Shown here: positions 25,466-34,129 of the stretch, one piece after another
How positions within the stretch are numbered: position 1 is the first letter of the stretch
Layout: every line of letters starts with the position of its first letter
The notes under the pieces: model-generated
Databases searched by the model: none
Told to the model about the DNA's origin: nothing
What the model saw: only the letters and a program-made list of their open reading frames with translations
NCBI GenBank assembly: GCA_019058515.1
Contig: JAHPYY010000143.1
Coordinates: forward strand, 1-41,648
Direction of reading: 5' to 3'
From: Promethearchaeota archaeon
GTDB taxonomy: Archaea > Asgardarchaeota > Lokiarchaeia > Sigynarchaeales > SOKP01
Length of the DNA: 41,648 nucleotides
Made by a program: the position numbers and the translations under genes

Positions 25466-27385
25466 TTATAACTGTACAAAAATATGTAATACAGCACCAA
25501 TTCCAAGAGCATTTGATAGTACCGCCGAAAAGAAGAGTTGAATAATTTCAAAAGAACTTATGGCAACTGAACCAAACGATCTCGTGTGTTGAAACACTAT
25601 CGTATTTAGAATTACGACGATCAGAAAAACCGCATACATAAACAACATTGAAGGAAAAAACGCCCACGACCAGGTTAGAGCGACAAGATTAATTTGAACG
25701 TAAATCGCTAATATGATTATAATTAACGATTTTTTCCTTTCAGATTTGACAAATGTTAATTTAGGGTAAATTACTTTTCTATAAAGAATTTCTAAGGAAA
25801 AATAGATCGGAAAGACTATAACTGTTAAAACGTAATCTACAAAATTTGATGGCCACATAAACGCAAACGGGTAAAAAAATGAGAAAGTAAGATATACGAA
25901 AATGAAATAAAACGCGCTTAATGTTGCAAAAGCTAATACTTTATATTGGCGTTTATCTTTTAAATAAGATTTTAAGTTGAAGGTTCTAAGGTCTTCCCTA
26001 ATTTGTTTATACTTGTATATATAGATAAGTACGCCATAAGTAACCGTTAAAATCGTAAAGATAATTGTTATTACTATTAAGATTGGAACTAAAACTTCGA
26101 TAAACTCGTAAGTGTTTACAGTGGGGAACACGTAGGATATAATTATAAAGTACACATCGTAAACGATTAGGAAAAATAAAGCTCTCACATCGAGGAGACT
26201 CCTATAGTCAAATTTAATACCATCCGTTAATATGCGTTTTATATGATTAAGTAGATAGATAAGAAGGTAAATAAAGGTAATAGCAAGCGAGGCGTAAAAT
26301 ATTCCTATAATCCCAAAAAATGTAGTATAGAGTTCCCAATTAAGCACAAAAAGGACGGAATAAAACGCGATTTTAATTACTTGTTTTATAATCTTAGATT
26401 TTCTAATATTAACTTCATATCCTATTTTTGATAGATTTAATTTAGGTTCAATACTAAAAACCCGCGCCGAATAGGATACAGAGGAAAGGACTAATAAAAA
26501 GAGTAGTATCATGGTCAAAAAAATACTTGCGTAATCGTAAAGGAAAGTAATGGTAATGGGACCATTTACTAATGTTGAGCCAAAAAAATGAGATTCAAAC
26601 CAGTTAATCGACTTCACTATCACCTGATTTGAGAAAAGTTGATGGCCACCGCCTATTAAAGGTTCGCTTAATAAGTACAGACTGCAGTTTGTGAGTTCAT
26701 AGGCTTTCAAAGCTTGTGTTCTGTAATCAAGCGCCCTGTCATCGGTATCCATAATTATTAGTAGATTTTTAGTATTTGTGGAGTTTATTACATTTATTGG
26801 GTAAAAAGGCACGAATCGTTCCTCGAGAAACATTCCCACCTCGCTGGGGTCTACTAACGGAGCCCAGGCTACCGAAACTTTGAATCTATTGTCGAACGCT
26901 TGATTTAACATTATTACCATTCCCCCAAGCGAATGACCTATCAATCCTATCTGGCTCCTGTTCACAAAGGAAAAGAATGGTAATGTTTCAAGCTTATCCA
27001 ATAGGTTCGAACAATCTTCAGCAAGAGCAAGCTTTCCCGTGTTCTCATTAAAATTATAAATATTCCCTCCACTCTCTCCATGTCCTTGATAGTCTAGCGC
27101 GGCAACGAAAAATCCTCGTTTAGTAAACTCCAATGGCACTCTTAGATCAAAATCTCTTTGAGAACCGATTCCATGACAATAAATTATTAGCGGGACCTTT
27201 GTTTGAAATGAAAGAGAATGTGAAGGAAAATACAAATTAGCGTATAATGTTGCTCCACTCGATTCGCATTGCACTCTTTCGTATTTATAATAGCTCTCGT
27301 TTTTTGTTACATACAAATATGTAAGTGAAAAGATTAACGCAATTACCAAAATTAATAACTTGTCTTCTTTTGAGATTCTACTCAT
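25466..27385 (-). CDS. Alpha/beta hydrolase with an N-terminal membrane anchor and multi-span C-terminal domain
   Basis: 639 residues. A helix at ~9-27 anchors the protein. A serine hydrolase domain follows (~40-265): oxyanion HG at 71-72, DYQGHGESGG near 98-107, nucleophile elbow GHSLGG at 150-155 with Ser152, acid Asp213 or Asp216 in MDTDDR, and His248 in GGGHQLF. From ~280 to the end there are roughly nine hydrophobic helices with no recognised family. If the first helix runs inside to outside, the catalytic domain faces out. Esterase, lipase or peptidase activity is possible; the membrane part suggests a lipid substrate or a built-in transport/sensor function, an inference. It diverges from the coiled-coil gene at 27450 across 64 bases. 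Confidence 0.85.
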   Translation of the reverse strand: MSRISKEDKLLILVIALIFSLTYLYVTKNESYYKYERVQCESSGATLYANLYFPSHSLSFQTKVPLIIYCHGIGSQRDFDLRVPLEFTKRGFFVAALDYQGHGESGGNIYNFNENTGKLALAEDCSNLLDKLETLPFFSFVNRSQIGLIGHSLGGMVIMLNQAFDNRFKVSVAWAPLVDPSEVGMFLEERFVPFYPINVINSTNTKNLLIIMDTDDRALDYRTQALKAYELTNCSLYLLSEPLIGGGHQLFSNQVIVKSINWFESHFFGSTLVNGPITITFLYDYASIFLTMILLFLLVLSSVSYSARVFSIEPKLNLSKIGYEVNIRKSKIIKQVIKIAFYSVLFVLNWELYTTFFGIIGIFYASLAITFIYLLIYLLNHIKRILTDGIKFDYRSLLDVRALFFLIVYDVYFIIISYVFPTVNTYEFIEVLVPILIVITIIFTILTVTYGVLIYIYKYKQIREDLRTFNLKSYLKDKRQYKVLAFATLSAFYFIFVYLTFSFFYPFAFMWPSNFVDYVLTVIVFPIYFSLEILYRKVIYPKLTFVKSERKKSLIIIILAIYVQINLVALTWSWAFFPSMLFMYAVFLIVVILNTIVFQHTRSFGSVAISSFEIIQLFFSAVLSNALGIGAVLHIFVQL

Positions 27386-27412
27386 TCTTAGGATCTAACA
27401 TTAACGGTAAAA

Positions 27413-27420
27413 TTTAAATT
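27413..27420 (+). promoter_or_regulatory. TATA box for the coiled-coil winged-helix gene
   Basis: TTTAAATT begins 37 and ends 30 bases before ATG 27450. A second candidate CTTAAATA (27431-27438) is too near the ATG. Confidence 0.4.
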
Positions 27421-27449
27421 CCTACGATAGCTTAAATACCTTGAGTTCC

Positions 27450-28118
27450 ATGACTGAAGAGAAAAATACTATAAAGGTAATAGACGACACCATCGATGCG
27501 GTACAAAAAATTATCGAAGCCCTAAATACCGCAAAAAGCGAACTGAACAAATTAGAACAAGAAAAAGAAAAATTAAGCAATGACACAAAATCACTCGAAA
27601 ATGATAAAAATAAGTTAGAAGCTGAAAAAAAGCAATTAGAAGAAGATAAAAAAGCCCTCGAAGAAGCTACTAAAAAGCTAGAACAAGAAAAAGCCGAAAG
27701 GGATCAAAGAATTGGTTCCTTAACTGAGGAACAACAGCGATTACTAAAAGAATACGAGAGTTTAAAAGTTGAACTCACAAAAATTGCAAAAGTTGCTGAG
27801 CAAGCAGAGGAATCAGAGTTTAATTTCGAGAGAATTAAAGCATTGTTATCAATATATGCAGTATTAATCGACGAAATATGGCAAGGTCAGCCTCATTATA
27901 GAATTTTGCTTTCCCTTCACGGTGAACGAGAACAAATGACAAGAGATGATATTAAGATGACAACAGGAATTTCAGGAGTTATGGTTCTTCGAGCGATACA
28001 CGAACTTGCCAATATCGACCTTGTGGATTTCGACGAAGATACTGATGTTGTCAAATTGAAGCGAAGGTTGTTCGAAAGAGAAGCCTTAGAAGATAAAAAA
28101 GGGAAGAAAAGCGAATGA
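27450..28118 (+). CDS. Coiled-coil protein with a C-terminal winged-helix domain
   Basis: 222 residues from ATG 27450 (an upstream TTG at 27441 would add three). Residues ~10-115 are a continuous heptad coiled coil (LNKLEQEKEKLSNDTKSLEN and similar). From ~130 a helical segment leads into a winged helix: YRILLSLHGEREQMTRDDI, TGISGVMVLRAIHELANIDL, VDFDEDTDVVKLKRR. The domain pattern resembles coiled-coil DNA-binding or ESCRT-like wHTH proteins, but I cannot assign a family. Cytoplasmic, with no signal. It ends 4 bases before the convergent lipocalin-like gene. Confidence 0.7.
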   Translation: MTEEKNTIKVIDDTIDAVQKIIEALNTAKSELNKLEQEKEKLSNDTKSLENDKNKLEAEKKQLEEDKKALEEATKKLEQEKAERDQRIGSLTEEQQRLLKEYESLKVELTKIAKVAEQAEESEFNFERIKALLSIYAVLIDEIWQGQPHYRILLSLHGEREQMTRDDIKMTTGISGVMVLRAIHELANIDLVDFDEDTDVVKLKRRLFEREALEDKKGKKSE

Positions 28119-28122
28119 GTTC

Positions 28123-29181
28123 TTACTTTTTTACTTGTCTTACAATCACCATTTCGTGAAGAGTGTTTCCTTGTTCTTTGAATTTATTCCCGTTATATGC
28201 GATATCCAAATCGAACTTCGAATTTAACCTGAAATACCCTGGTTTAAGTCCCAAAACATTTTTGGCCAAAAAGCGTACAATCGGATTTAATTCCAATAAC
28301 AGGTTATCTGCGTCGATAATATCTTGAACTTCAAGAATTATTTTTTTATTATCTGAAATGACGAATTCTAATATTTTAGGGTATTCGTTATTTGCGTCTC
28401 CGTTAAAGATGTGATTTTTCTCAATTAATTCATATTCCCCTGTGCTTAAAAACACAGATTCCCCTTTTGCCAACATGAGTACCTTAATTGCGTAGTCATC
28501 CATTTTTTTATTACATTTAATATAGGCATAGAGCATCGTAAAATTTTCCGAGAAAATCCTGCCCCAATGCCAATAATCAACGATTTTCATTAAATTAACC
28601 GTGACCCAATTGTGATCGTGGTACCCCTCCCCATTTACAGTAATCGTCTCGCCGTTTACTTTAATTGTACCTTCTACTTTTGCTCGAGGAATCGCCACGC
28701 ACCAACCAAAATGCTCCATTTTGCCAAACTCAATTTTTCCCCTTCCAGGCATCCACGCTTGAACTTTAGGTGTGTACTTTAGGTGTATTCCGTATTTTCC
28801 CTCGTCTATGAAGATCTCGTAATTAGGTAACTTAGGATTTGCATTATCGACTTTTATGTAATTGCTTCCGACTTGCACATTAGCATTTTCCCGAGAAACT
28901 TTTAAGTCTGTACGAGAGTAATCGTAAACATTCTGTATTTTTTCTCCATCTGGCGTGTATATTGTTATTTCTACTCCCGTTTTTCCCGTTCGCTCGTGTT
29001 TAGCGCGAAAGAACGCAACCACAACATATCCATTGTCAAGTCGAGCGTCGAAATACCACCACTCTGTGTTTCCTCTCCTATTCATGTCAATGTGTAAAGC
29101 ATCGAATTTAGGTTCAAATTCGGTTATTACCTCATCTTTTTTGCCTGGACCTGTCCAAGCTTCTTTAATTTTTGAAGTCAT
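28123..29181 (-). CDS. CrtC/AttH-like lipocalin-fold protein (hydroxyneurosporene synthase family)
   Basis: 352 residues. The N-terminal lipocalin-like domain has the family signature TEWWYFDARLDNGYVVVAFF near residues 38-57, and the second half GEGYHDHNWVTVNLMKIVDYWHWGR carries the conserved HDHNW. CrtC adds water to acyclic carotenoids; AttH/Svf1 relatives bind lipids. No signal peptide, so cytoplasmic. It is the last gene of a leftward run (29 bases after the SCP2-like gene) and shares the locus with a CrtI-like desaturase on the other strand. A role in binding or hydrating an isoprenoid is plausible from context, not proven. Confidence 0.8.
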   Translation of the reverse strand: MTSKIKEAWTGPGKKDEVITEFEPKFDALHIDMNRRGNTEWWYFDARLDNGYVVVAFFRAKHERTGKTGVEITIYTPDGEKIQNVYDYSRTDLKVSRENANVQVGSNYIKVDNANPKLPNYEIFIDEGKYGIHLKYTPKVQAWMPGRGKIEFGKMEHFGWCVAIPRAKVEGTIKVNGETITVNGEGYHDHNWVTVNLMKIVDYWHWGRIFSENFTMLYAYIKCNKKMDDYAIKVLMLAKGESVFLSTGEYELIEKNHIFNGDANNEYPKILEFVISDNKKIILEVQDIIDADNLLLELNPIVRFLAKNVLGLKPGYFRLNSKFDLDIAYNGNKFKEQGNTLHEMVIVRQVKK

Positions 29182-29210
29182 AGCACCTTACATCTCGCTT
29201 TTTTTTATTT

Positions 29211-29645
29211 TTACTCTTTTAACATTTCAAATATTTTTAGTAATTTCAACAACTTAAAAAGACCCTTCATCTTTACCTTCCCAGTTAGCCATCGAACGCC
29301 AATTCCTATTACGGAAATTTTGTCCATGGCCAACCCTAAAAAGATTTGAGAGTCCATCGAAATAAGCCCATCCCATTTAAGCTTTTTTTTGCTCAAATTA
29401 GTTTTAGGTTTGTTAGGGATGCTCTTCACAGTTATCGTACCATTTTCTATAATCACTAACCCCGCGTGGTTCAAATTAGAAGCGTTAATTACATAGATTA
29501 ACTTTTCCTTTTTGTAATTTTCTTTAAATTTCGAATTATCGTTGAGGTTTGACATGATTTTTTCAATTAACGCCGCAAAACCACGAGGTTTAGAGCTAAT
29601 TAAGTTCTCACTAATTCCTTTAGTGGTCAATGATCCTTCACTCAT
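29211..29645 (-). CDS. SCP2-like sterol/lipid-carrier domain protein
   Basis: 144 residues, a single SCP2-type domain. The pattern is a beta sheet around LIYVINASNLNHAGLVIIEN, GTITVKSIPNKPKT, then a LKWDGLISMDSQIFLGLAMDK segment with the family's D...F.L.G spacing, and the closing GKVKMKGLFKLLKLLKIFEML. SCP2 domains hold hydrophobic ligands such as sterols or fatty acyl-CoA in a tunnel. It is cytoplasmic and lies 2 bases after the FAD oxidase gene and 29 bases before the CrtC-like gene. That makes a lipid-carrier job in the same pathway likely by inference. Confidence 0.72.
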   Translation of the reverse strand: MSEGSLTTKGISENLISSKPRGFAALIEKIMSNLNDNSKFKENYKKEKLIYVINASNLNHAGLVIIENGTITVKSIPNKPKTNLSKKKLKWDGLISMDSQIFLGLAMDKISVIGIGVRWLTGKVKMKGLFKLLKLLKIFEMLKE

Positions 29646-29647
29646 AA

Positions 29648-31219
29648 TTATGAATCTCCTCCTTTGGGGGAAATATAGTACCCCGAATCTGATATATCGT
29701 TGGGATCAAACGCTTGTTTGATTTTTCTCAACCAAACATGGTAATTCATCATATCAGGTCCGAATAATTCGTGCATACGATCACCTTCGACGAAAAAGGG
29801 AGCACCAAGATGTTTTACCAAGTCAAACTGATTGTTTTCCTGCATAAATTCCCCCATCCCTTCAACGCTTGTATCGTCGGTTTGATCGTACATTGTGAGA
29901 GATTCCATGTGAAAATAATGCCCAGACTCGTAGGAGTTTACCCAAACTCCCTCCCCGAAGTCATTACCAATTACCCCCTTTTTTATGTACTTCTTTTTTA
30001 AAGGTATGCTCTTTTCTGTGCTGGTAAGGCACAATCCAACCGTATCGCAACACCCTTTAACGCTTTGGAAACTTCCAGTTGCAATAAATCCGTGTAAGCC
30101 TAAATTAGCCCTTAACACTTCTGCGTAAAACAAAGGATCAATTTGAAATTTAGAACCTACAATATCTTCGAGATTTAATTCCTCTAAAACTAATTTCATC
30201 GCTTTTTTTTTATACTCAAACTCACCTTTTGTGCGCGCCGCTATTACAACAAGAACTGGAACCTTTAAGCTGGCAATTGAGAATTTTTCTAAAAGCTCTT
30301 CAATGGAATAGGAGAGAACCGCGCTTATACCGTAACCTGATAAATGACTGCATAAGAAGGACATCTCTTCTCTTTCTATCCTCAAAATAGCTCTTTCGAC
30401 GCCTTTATAAGAGCCACAATCGATGATATACGCTCGAATGAAATCAGGTACTTCAAAACGATATTTTGGAGAATTTCCACTTAATTCAAATTTAGTACTA
30501 CACGGATAAGGAAATAACTTAAGGGCTACTTTTGTAAATATTCCTAGCCCAGATTTCGCTCCCGCCCATCCTCTCATGATTCCTCGCAAACTAAATCCGG
30601 GACCGTCGCCAGAGAACCAATCTGAATTACCTTTAATACCCAATGAACCAAGCTGAAGTAGTTTTCCATCAGGTAACACCCATTCAACGGCTAAAACATT
30701 TCTGGAACTATGACCAGTTGAGGGAGATGTGAATCCAGGACCATTCATTGATGTTGCACTAGCTAGAGGACTCGTCATTGGTCCAGCACCGGGCATGTGG
30801 CAATTTAAATCATATTTCATTAATTCCGACTGCAATTGGGCTCCAGTTATATAAGGTTCCACTACGCAATACAAATTATTTTCGTCGATTTTCACGATTT
30901 TATTCATTCTGCGAAGATCGACAATTATCGAATTTTCGGTGGATGGTTGATTCCAAGGACCAAGGCCGGTAGATTGAGCTTTAAACTTTATTTGGTATTT
31001 ATTACACAATTTCACTATGTTTACCACTTCTTCTGTTGAAGAGGGAAGTATAACTGCTTTTGGTATTGGAGAAAACGGGATAGGCTCTTTATCTTCCATA
31101 TAGTTGGTAATTTCAACACACCAATTATATGCGTACGCATTAGTAATTATTTCTCCATCGTTTACATTATGTTCCCCCACCACTGCCTGAAACTCTTTTA
31201 ACACACTTTTTTCTAGCAC
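29648..31219 (-). CDS. FAD-linked oxidase (GlcD/AGPS-like)
   Basis: 523 residues. PCMH-type FAD-binding domain near the N-terminus: KAVILPSSTEEVVNIVKLC, then STGLGPWNQPS, IIVDLRRMNKIVKID and a GPMTSPLASATSMNGPGF phosphate-binding stretch, with DGKLLQLGS and GLGIFTKVALKLFP later. The C-terminal half is the substrate cap. Relatives oxidise hydroxy acids, aromatic alcohols or ether-lipid precursors. It sits between the CCG-type Fe-S gene (6-base gap) and the SCP2-like gene (2-base gap), so the electron acceptor is probably that Fe-S protein. It shares only the overall fold with the other FAD oxidase in the run. Confidence 0.88.
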   Translation of the reverse strand: MLEKSVLKEFQAVVGEHNVNDGEIITNAYAYNWCVEITNYMEDKEPIPFSPIPKAVILPSSTEEVVNIVKLCNKYQIKFKAQSTGLGPWNQPSTENSIIVDLRRMNKIVKIDENNLYCVVEPYITGAQLQSELMKYDLNCHMPGAGPMTSPLASATSMNGPGFTSPSTGHSSRNVLAVEWVLPDGKLLQLGSLGIKGNSDWFSGDGPGFSLRGIMRGWAGAKSGLGIFTKVALKLFPYPCSTKFELSGNSPKYRFEVPDFIRAYIIDCGSYKGVERAILRIEREEMSFLCSHLSGYGISAVLSYSIEELLEKFSIASLKVPVLVVIAARTKGEFEYKKKAMKLVLEELNLEDIVGSKFQIDPLFYAEVLRANLGLHGFIATGSFQSVKGCCDTVGLCLTSTEKSIPLKKKYIKKGVIGNDFGEGVWVNSYESGHYFHMESLTMYDQTDDTSVEGMGEFMQENNQFDLVKHLGAPFFVEGDRMHELFGPDMMNYHVWLRKIKQAFDPNDISDSGYYISPKGGDS

Positions 31220-31225
31220 CTTTAA

Positions 31226-32536
31226 TCATCCTCTCGTTGTTTCTGTCTCAGATGATAAATTTAGCGCCATTAGTATCAATTCACTAATGTCGTAATATTT
31301 TAATTTTGAACCTTTTGCTTGTATTGCCTCTTGTAGATTCGTAGAACAAAATGGACAAGCCGACACTATTGCGTCAGCTCCTGAGTCTTCCGCTTCTATT
31401 ATGCGAGATTTTGCCGTATTAAGAGCCATTTCTGGGAAAGCGGATTTTACTCCAGCTCCCGCACCGCAACAATACGCGTATTCTTTAATTCTTTCCATTT
31501 CCACAAACTTTAAACCGGGTATTTTACTCAAGATATTCCTAGGAGCGTCATAAACTCCTTTTTTCCCCGTTCTTTTTGGTTTCGGAGGGAGATTTATGGA
31601 AATTAAAGGCATCAACTTTACTTCGTCGCCCTCCCAATCCTCGTATCGTTCAGCGTTCCTCCCCAAATGGCAGGGATCGTGGTAAGTTACGGTGAGAGGA
31701 ACTTCGTTGGTAAGTTTTAATCTACCCTCGTCAATTAACCTATCGAAATACTCTACCGTGTGAAGGACTTCAAAATTATAGTCTCTGTGTAAAGAGTAAT
31801 CGACTTTAAATGTGTCGTAACACCCTGCGCAACTAAATACAACAGTATTAACTTTTTTAGACTCAATAACATCAATGTTTTTGTTTAGAATCTCGTTGAA
31901 AGTATGTACATCTCCTACTCGTAAAACTGGACTTCCACAACAATATTCATCTCCGTCTAATATTGAAAAATCTACATCTGCAGCATTCATTATTCTCGCA
32001 GCGGCAATAGCCATTTCCTTTCTTCGGTAAGAAGATGTACAACCCACGAAATATAATGTGCTTGCGTTCGGAGTTATTTTAACATCTTTCGATATCCAAT
32101 TTGCTCTATTTTCGTGAGGTTCGCTGTATGGATTGTTCAAATTACGCACAGATTCAATATATTTCTGTTGTTTTGGCATTGGCCCTATTCCACATTCCAC
32201 CAATTTCTCTCTTAATTTCACTATGATTTCGAGAGGCTCAAGCGTGTTCAGAAACTTGCATGCAATTGCACAGTTTCCGCATTCGGTACATTTATACACA
32301 ATATCTCGCAGTTCCTCAGTTGGTTTAATTCTTCCCATTTCCAACGCTAAGGCCAGAATTATTTTTCCTCCCCCGCTGTATGGATGAAAGTTATACATAT
32401 CTATGGAGGGACAAGCTCCTGCGTATTTTTTACTTTTGATTTGAACCTGAGGAATCCATTTACAAATAGAACACCTTAGACAACGCTTAATCATTTGCTG
32501 ATATTCATCTTCGGATAAAGTCATCTTGGTTATCAA
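31226..32536 (-). CDS. CCG-domain iron-sulfur protein (GlcF/HdrD-like)
   Basis: 436 residues. N-terminal [4Fe-4S] ferredoxin part with CLRCSIC and CTECGNCAIAC, then two CCG-type domains: CCGSPVLRVGD and SCAGC in the first, CCGAGAGVKS and CPFC in the second. In HdrD the CCG motifs bind special 4Fe-4S clusters that carry out disulfide or quinone chemistry; in GlcF they accept electrons from flavin oxidases. There is no membrane helix, so it is soluble or peripheral. It is between two FAD oxidase genes, which points to an oxidase complex rather than true heterodisulfide reductase. Confidence 0.9.
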   Translation of the reverse strand: MITKMTLSEDEYQQMIKRCLRCSICKWIPQVQIKSKKYAGACPSIDMYNFHPYSGGGKIILALALEMGRIKPTEELRDIVYKCTECGNCAIACKFLNTLEPLEIIVKLREKLVECGIGPMPKQQKYIESVRNLNNPYSEPHENRANWISKDVKITPNASTLYFVGCTSSYRRKEMAIAAARIMNAADVDFSILDGDEYCCGSPVLRVGDVHTFNEILNKNIDVIESKKVNTVVFSCAGCYDTFKVDYSLHRDYNFEVLHTVEYFDRLIDEGRLKLTNEVPLTVTYHDPCHLGRNAERYEDWEGDEVKLMPLISINLPPKPKRTGKKGVYDAPRNILSKIPGLKFVEMERIKEYAYCCGAGAGVKSAFPEMALNTAKSRIIEAEDSGADAIVSACPFCSTNLQEAIQAKGSKLKYYDISELILMALNLSSETETTRG

Positions 32537-32573
32537 TACAGATGTATTTTTTGCATTATACTCTTAAAATACT

Positions 32574-34049
32574 TTAATTTTTATCAAAACACATTACTCC
32601 CGGATTTAAAACATAGTTCGGGTCAAAAATATCCTTCACTTTTCTCATTGCGAGTACAATTTCTTCACTATGTCTATTAAAAACTTCATTTGCGCAGATT
32701 TTATAGGGACGAGAAAAAAAAGCTCCCGCGTCCAATAATTTGGGATATAAATTACTTAGTTTTATTTCAATTTCTTTTAATGATGCCTCATTATCTGAGT
32801 CATAGTAGATATCGAATTCACAGTGGTACGAGGTTCCTTGATTACAAGCTTGAATATACACCCCTACATCTCGAGATTGTTCGTTTTCAACCAATGAAAT
32901 AAATTCTGGCACATTTTCGAGAGACGATAGAAAGAACACATCTTGAAAAGCGTTTTTATATCTTAACCTCCATGGATTTTTAGTCTCGTAATTAATTGAG
33001 TTTAAAATCTCTACATCTTCTACAGCGTTAGAAGATTTTAATTTAGTGAAAGAAAACTCCTCGATGATGTCTTCAATGTCTTTCTCAAGGTATTTTATTC
33101 TTTCTTCAGCCAATTTACCCTTACCAGATATGACATAAATTAAATTCCATTTTAACAGAGAGTTGGATAAAACTTGAATTTCTTGGGGATTATTTTTTAA
33201 TAAACATGCTAAATTTAAATCGTTTAGAAGGAAGATCTCATCGCACAATCGATACTTTATTAATTTTTGTTGCAACTTCAGTAAATCCCGTAGATCTTCA
33301 GATTGGTAATGAAATACCTTCTGTATTGAAGGTAAATATTCTAATTTCAATGATGCCCATGTTACAATTCCTATACTCCCCTGAGCTCCCTGAATTATTC
33401 TGAATGGACTAAATTGGGTTGGTCCCATTGGATTTTTCTGAGCTTGATGAGTTTTTTTCTGTTCTTTTAACGAACCCGGTCCTGCAGCTGCGCCAGTACG
33501 AAATAAATCTCCCGTACCAAACACTATTTCTGTGCATAATAAAGGATCTGAACTATCCCAGTGATATCTGGGAATTGTAATTGGTTCTCGTTCTAATGCC
33601 GAAGTAACAACGGACTTATCAACAGTGGGATTTAAAGGCATAAGTAATCTAACACCTAATTTTCTTAATTTTGGAACTAGGTCAGAGAAGGTAACTCCTG
33701 GTTCTATCATAACTACACGATTTTTGGTGTCAATAGAGATGATATTTTTCATTTTCGACATGTTCATGATGATTGTGCGCTCTCTCTGAGGAATAGTATC
33801 TCCATGAAGTTTTATTTTGGAGCTAGAACTTACAGGAACGATATAGAACCTGTGTTGGTTCGCTGATTCAACGATTTTTGCTATTTGTTTTGTATTTATA
33901 GGCCAAACAATTAAAAGAGGAGTAATCCCATGAACAAAACTTAAATCGCTCATATATTCCTTCAGAATATTCTCATCGTCAGATATATTGCTTTTACCAC
34001 AGATCTCTATTAAGTTTTCTCGAATAATAGATACATTCTCGTCAAGCAT
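32574..34049 (-). CDS. FAD-linked oxidase (GlcD-like), first gene of the leftward operon
   Basis: 491 residues. FAD-binding pattern LLIVWPINTKQIAKIVESAN, VSSSSKIKLHGDT, TIIMNMSKMKNIISID, VMIEPGVTFSDLVPKL, then GTGDLFRTGAAAGPGS and QGAQGSIGIVTWASLKLEY. The C-terminus NPGVM with a preceding MRKVKDIFDPNY is the family's typical end. Followed 37 bases later by the CCG Fe-S gene. It shares an ~80-base divergent promoter region with the FixC-like gene. Two different FAD oxidases in one run suggests a heterodimer or two successive steps. Confidence 0.87.
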   Translation of the reverse strand: MLDENVSIIRENLIEICGKSNISDDENILKEYMSDLSFVHGITPLLIVWPINTKQIAKIVESANQHRFYIVPVSSSSKIKLHGDTIPQRERTIIMNMSKMKNIISIDTKNRVVMIEPGVTFSDLVPKLRKLGVRLLMPLNPTVDKSVVTSALEREPITIPRYHWDSSDPLLCTEIVFGTGDLFRTGAAAGPGSLKEQKKTHQAQKNPMGPTQFSPFRIIQGAQGSIGIVTWASLKLEYLPSIQKVFHYQSEDLRDLLKLQQKLIKYRLCDEIFLLNDLNLACLLKNNPQEIQVLSNSLLKWNLIYVISGKGKLAEERIKYLEKDIEDIIEEFSFTKLKSSNAVEDVEILNSINYETKNPWRLRYKNAFQDVFFLSSLENVPEFISLVENEQSRDVGVYIQACNQGTSYHCEFDIYYDSDNEASLKEIEIKLSNLYPKLLDAGAFFSRPYKICANEVFNRHSEEIVLAMRKVKDIFDPNYVLNPGVMCFDKN

Positions 34050-34106
34050 TTTTATATTTCAATAGGTTCGTTAGTATTAAAAATGATAGTAAATAAAACA
34101 AACTAT

Positions 34107-34124
34107 CTAATAAAAATATATTAG
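34107..34124 (+). promoter_or_regulatory. Short inverted repeat just before the rightward operon start
   Basis: CTAATA (34107-34112) and TATTAG (34119-34124) are inverted copies with a 6-base spacer, 6 bases before the GTG start. The gap between the two divergent operons is only 80 bases, so a regulator bound here could affect both. AT-rich context weakens the call. Confidence 0.3.
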
Positions 34125-34129
34125 AAAGA

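Noticed and set aside
31226..32536. True heterodisulfide reductase subunit HdrD
   Set aside because: It carries CCG motifs but sits between two FAD oxidases, as GlcF-type proteins do, and no HdrE-like cytochrome or methanogenesis gene is near.
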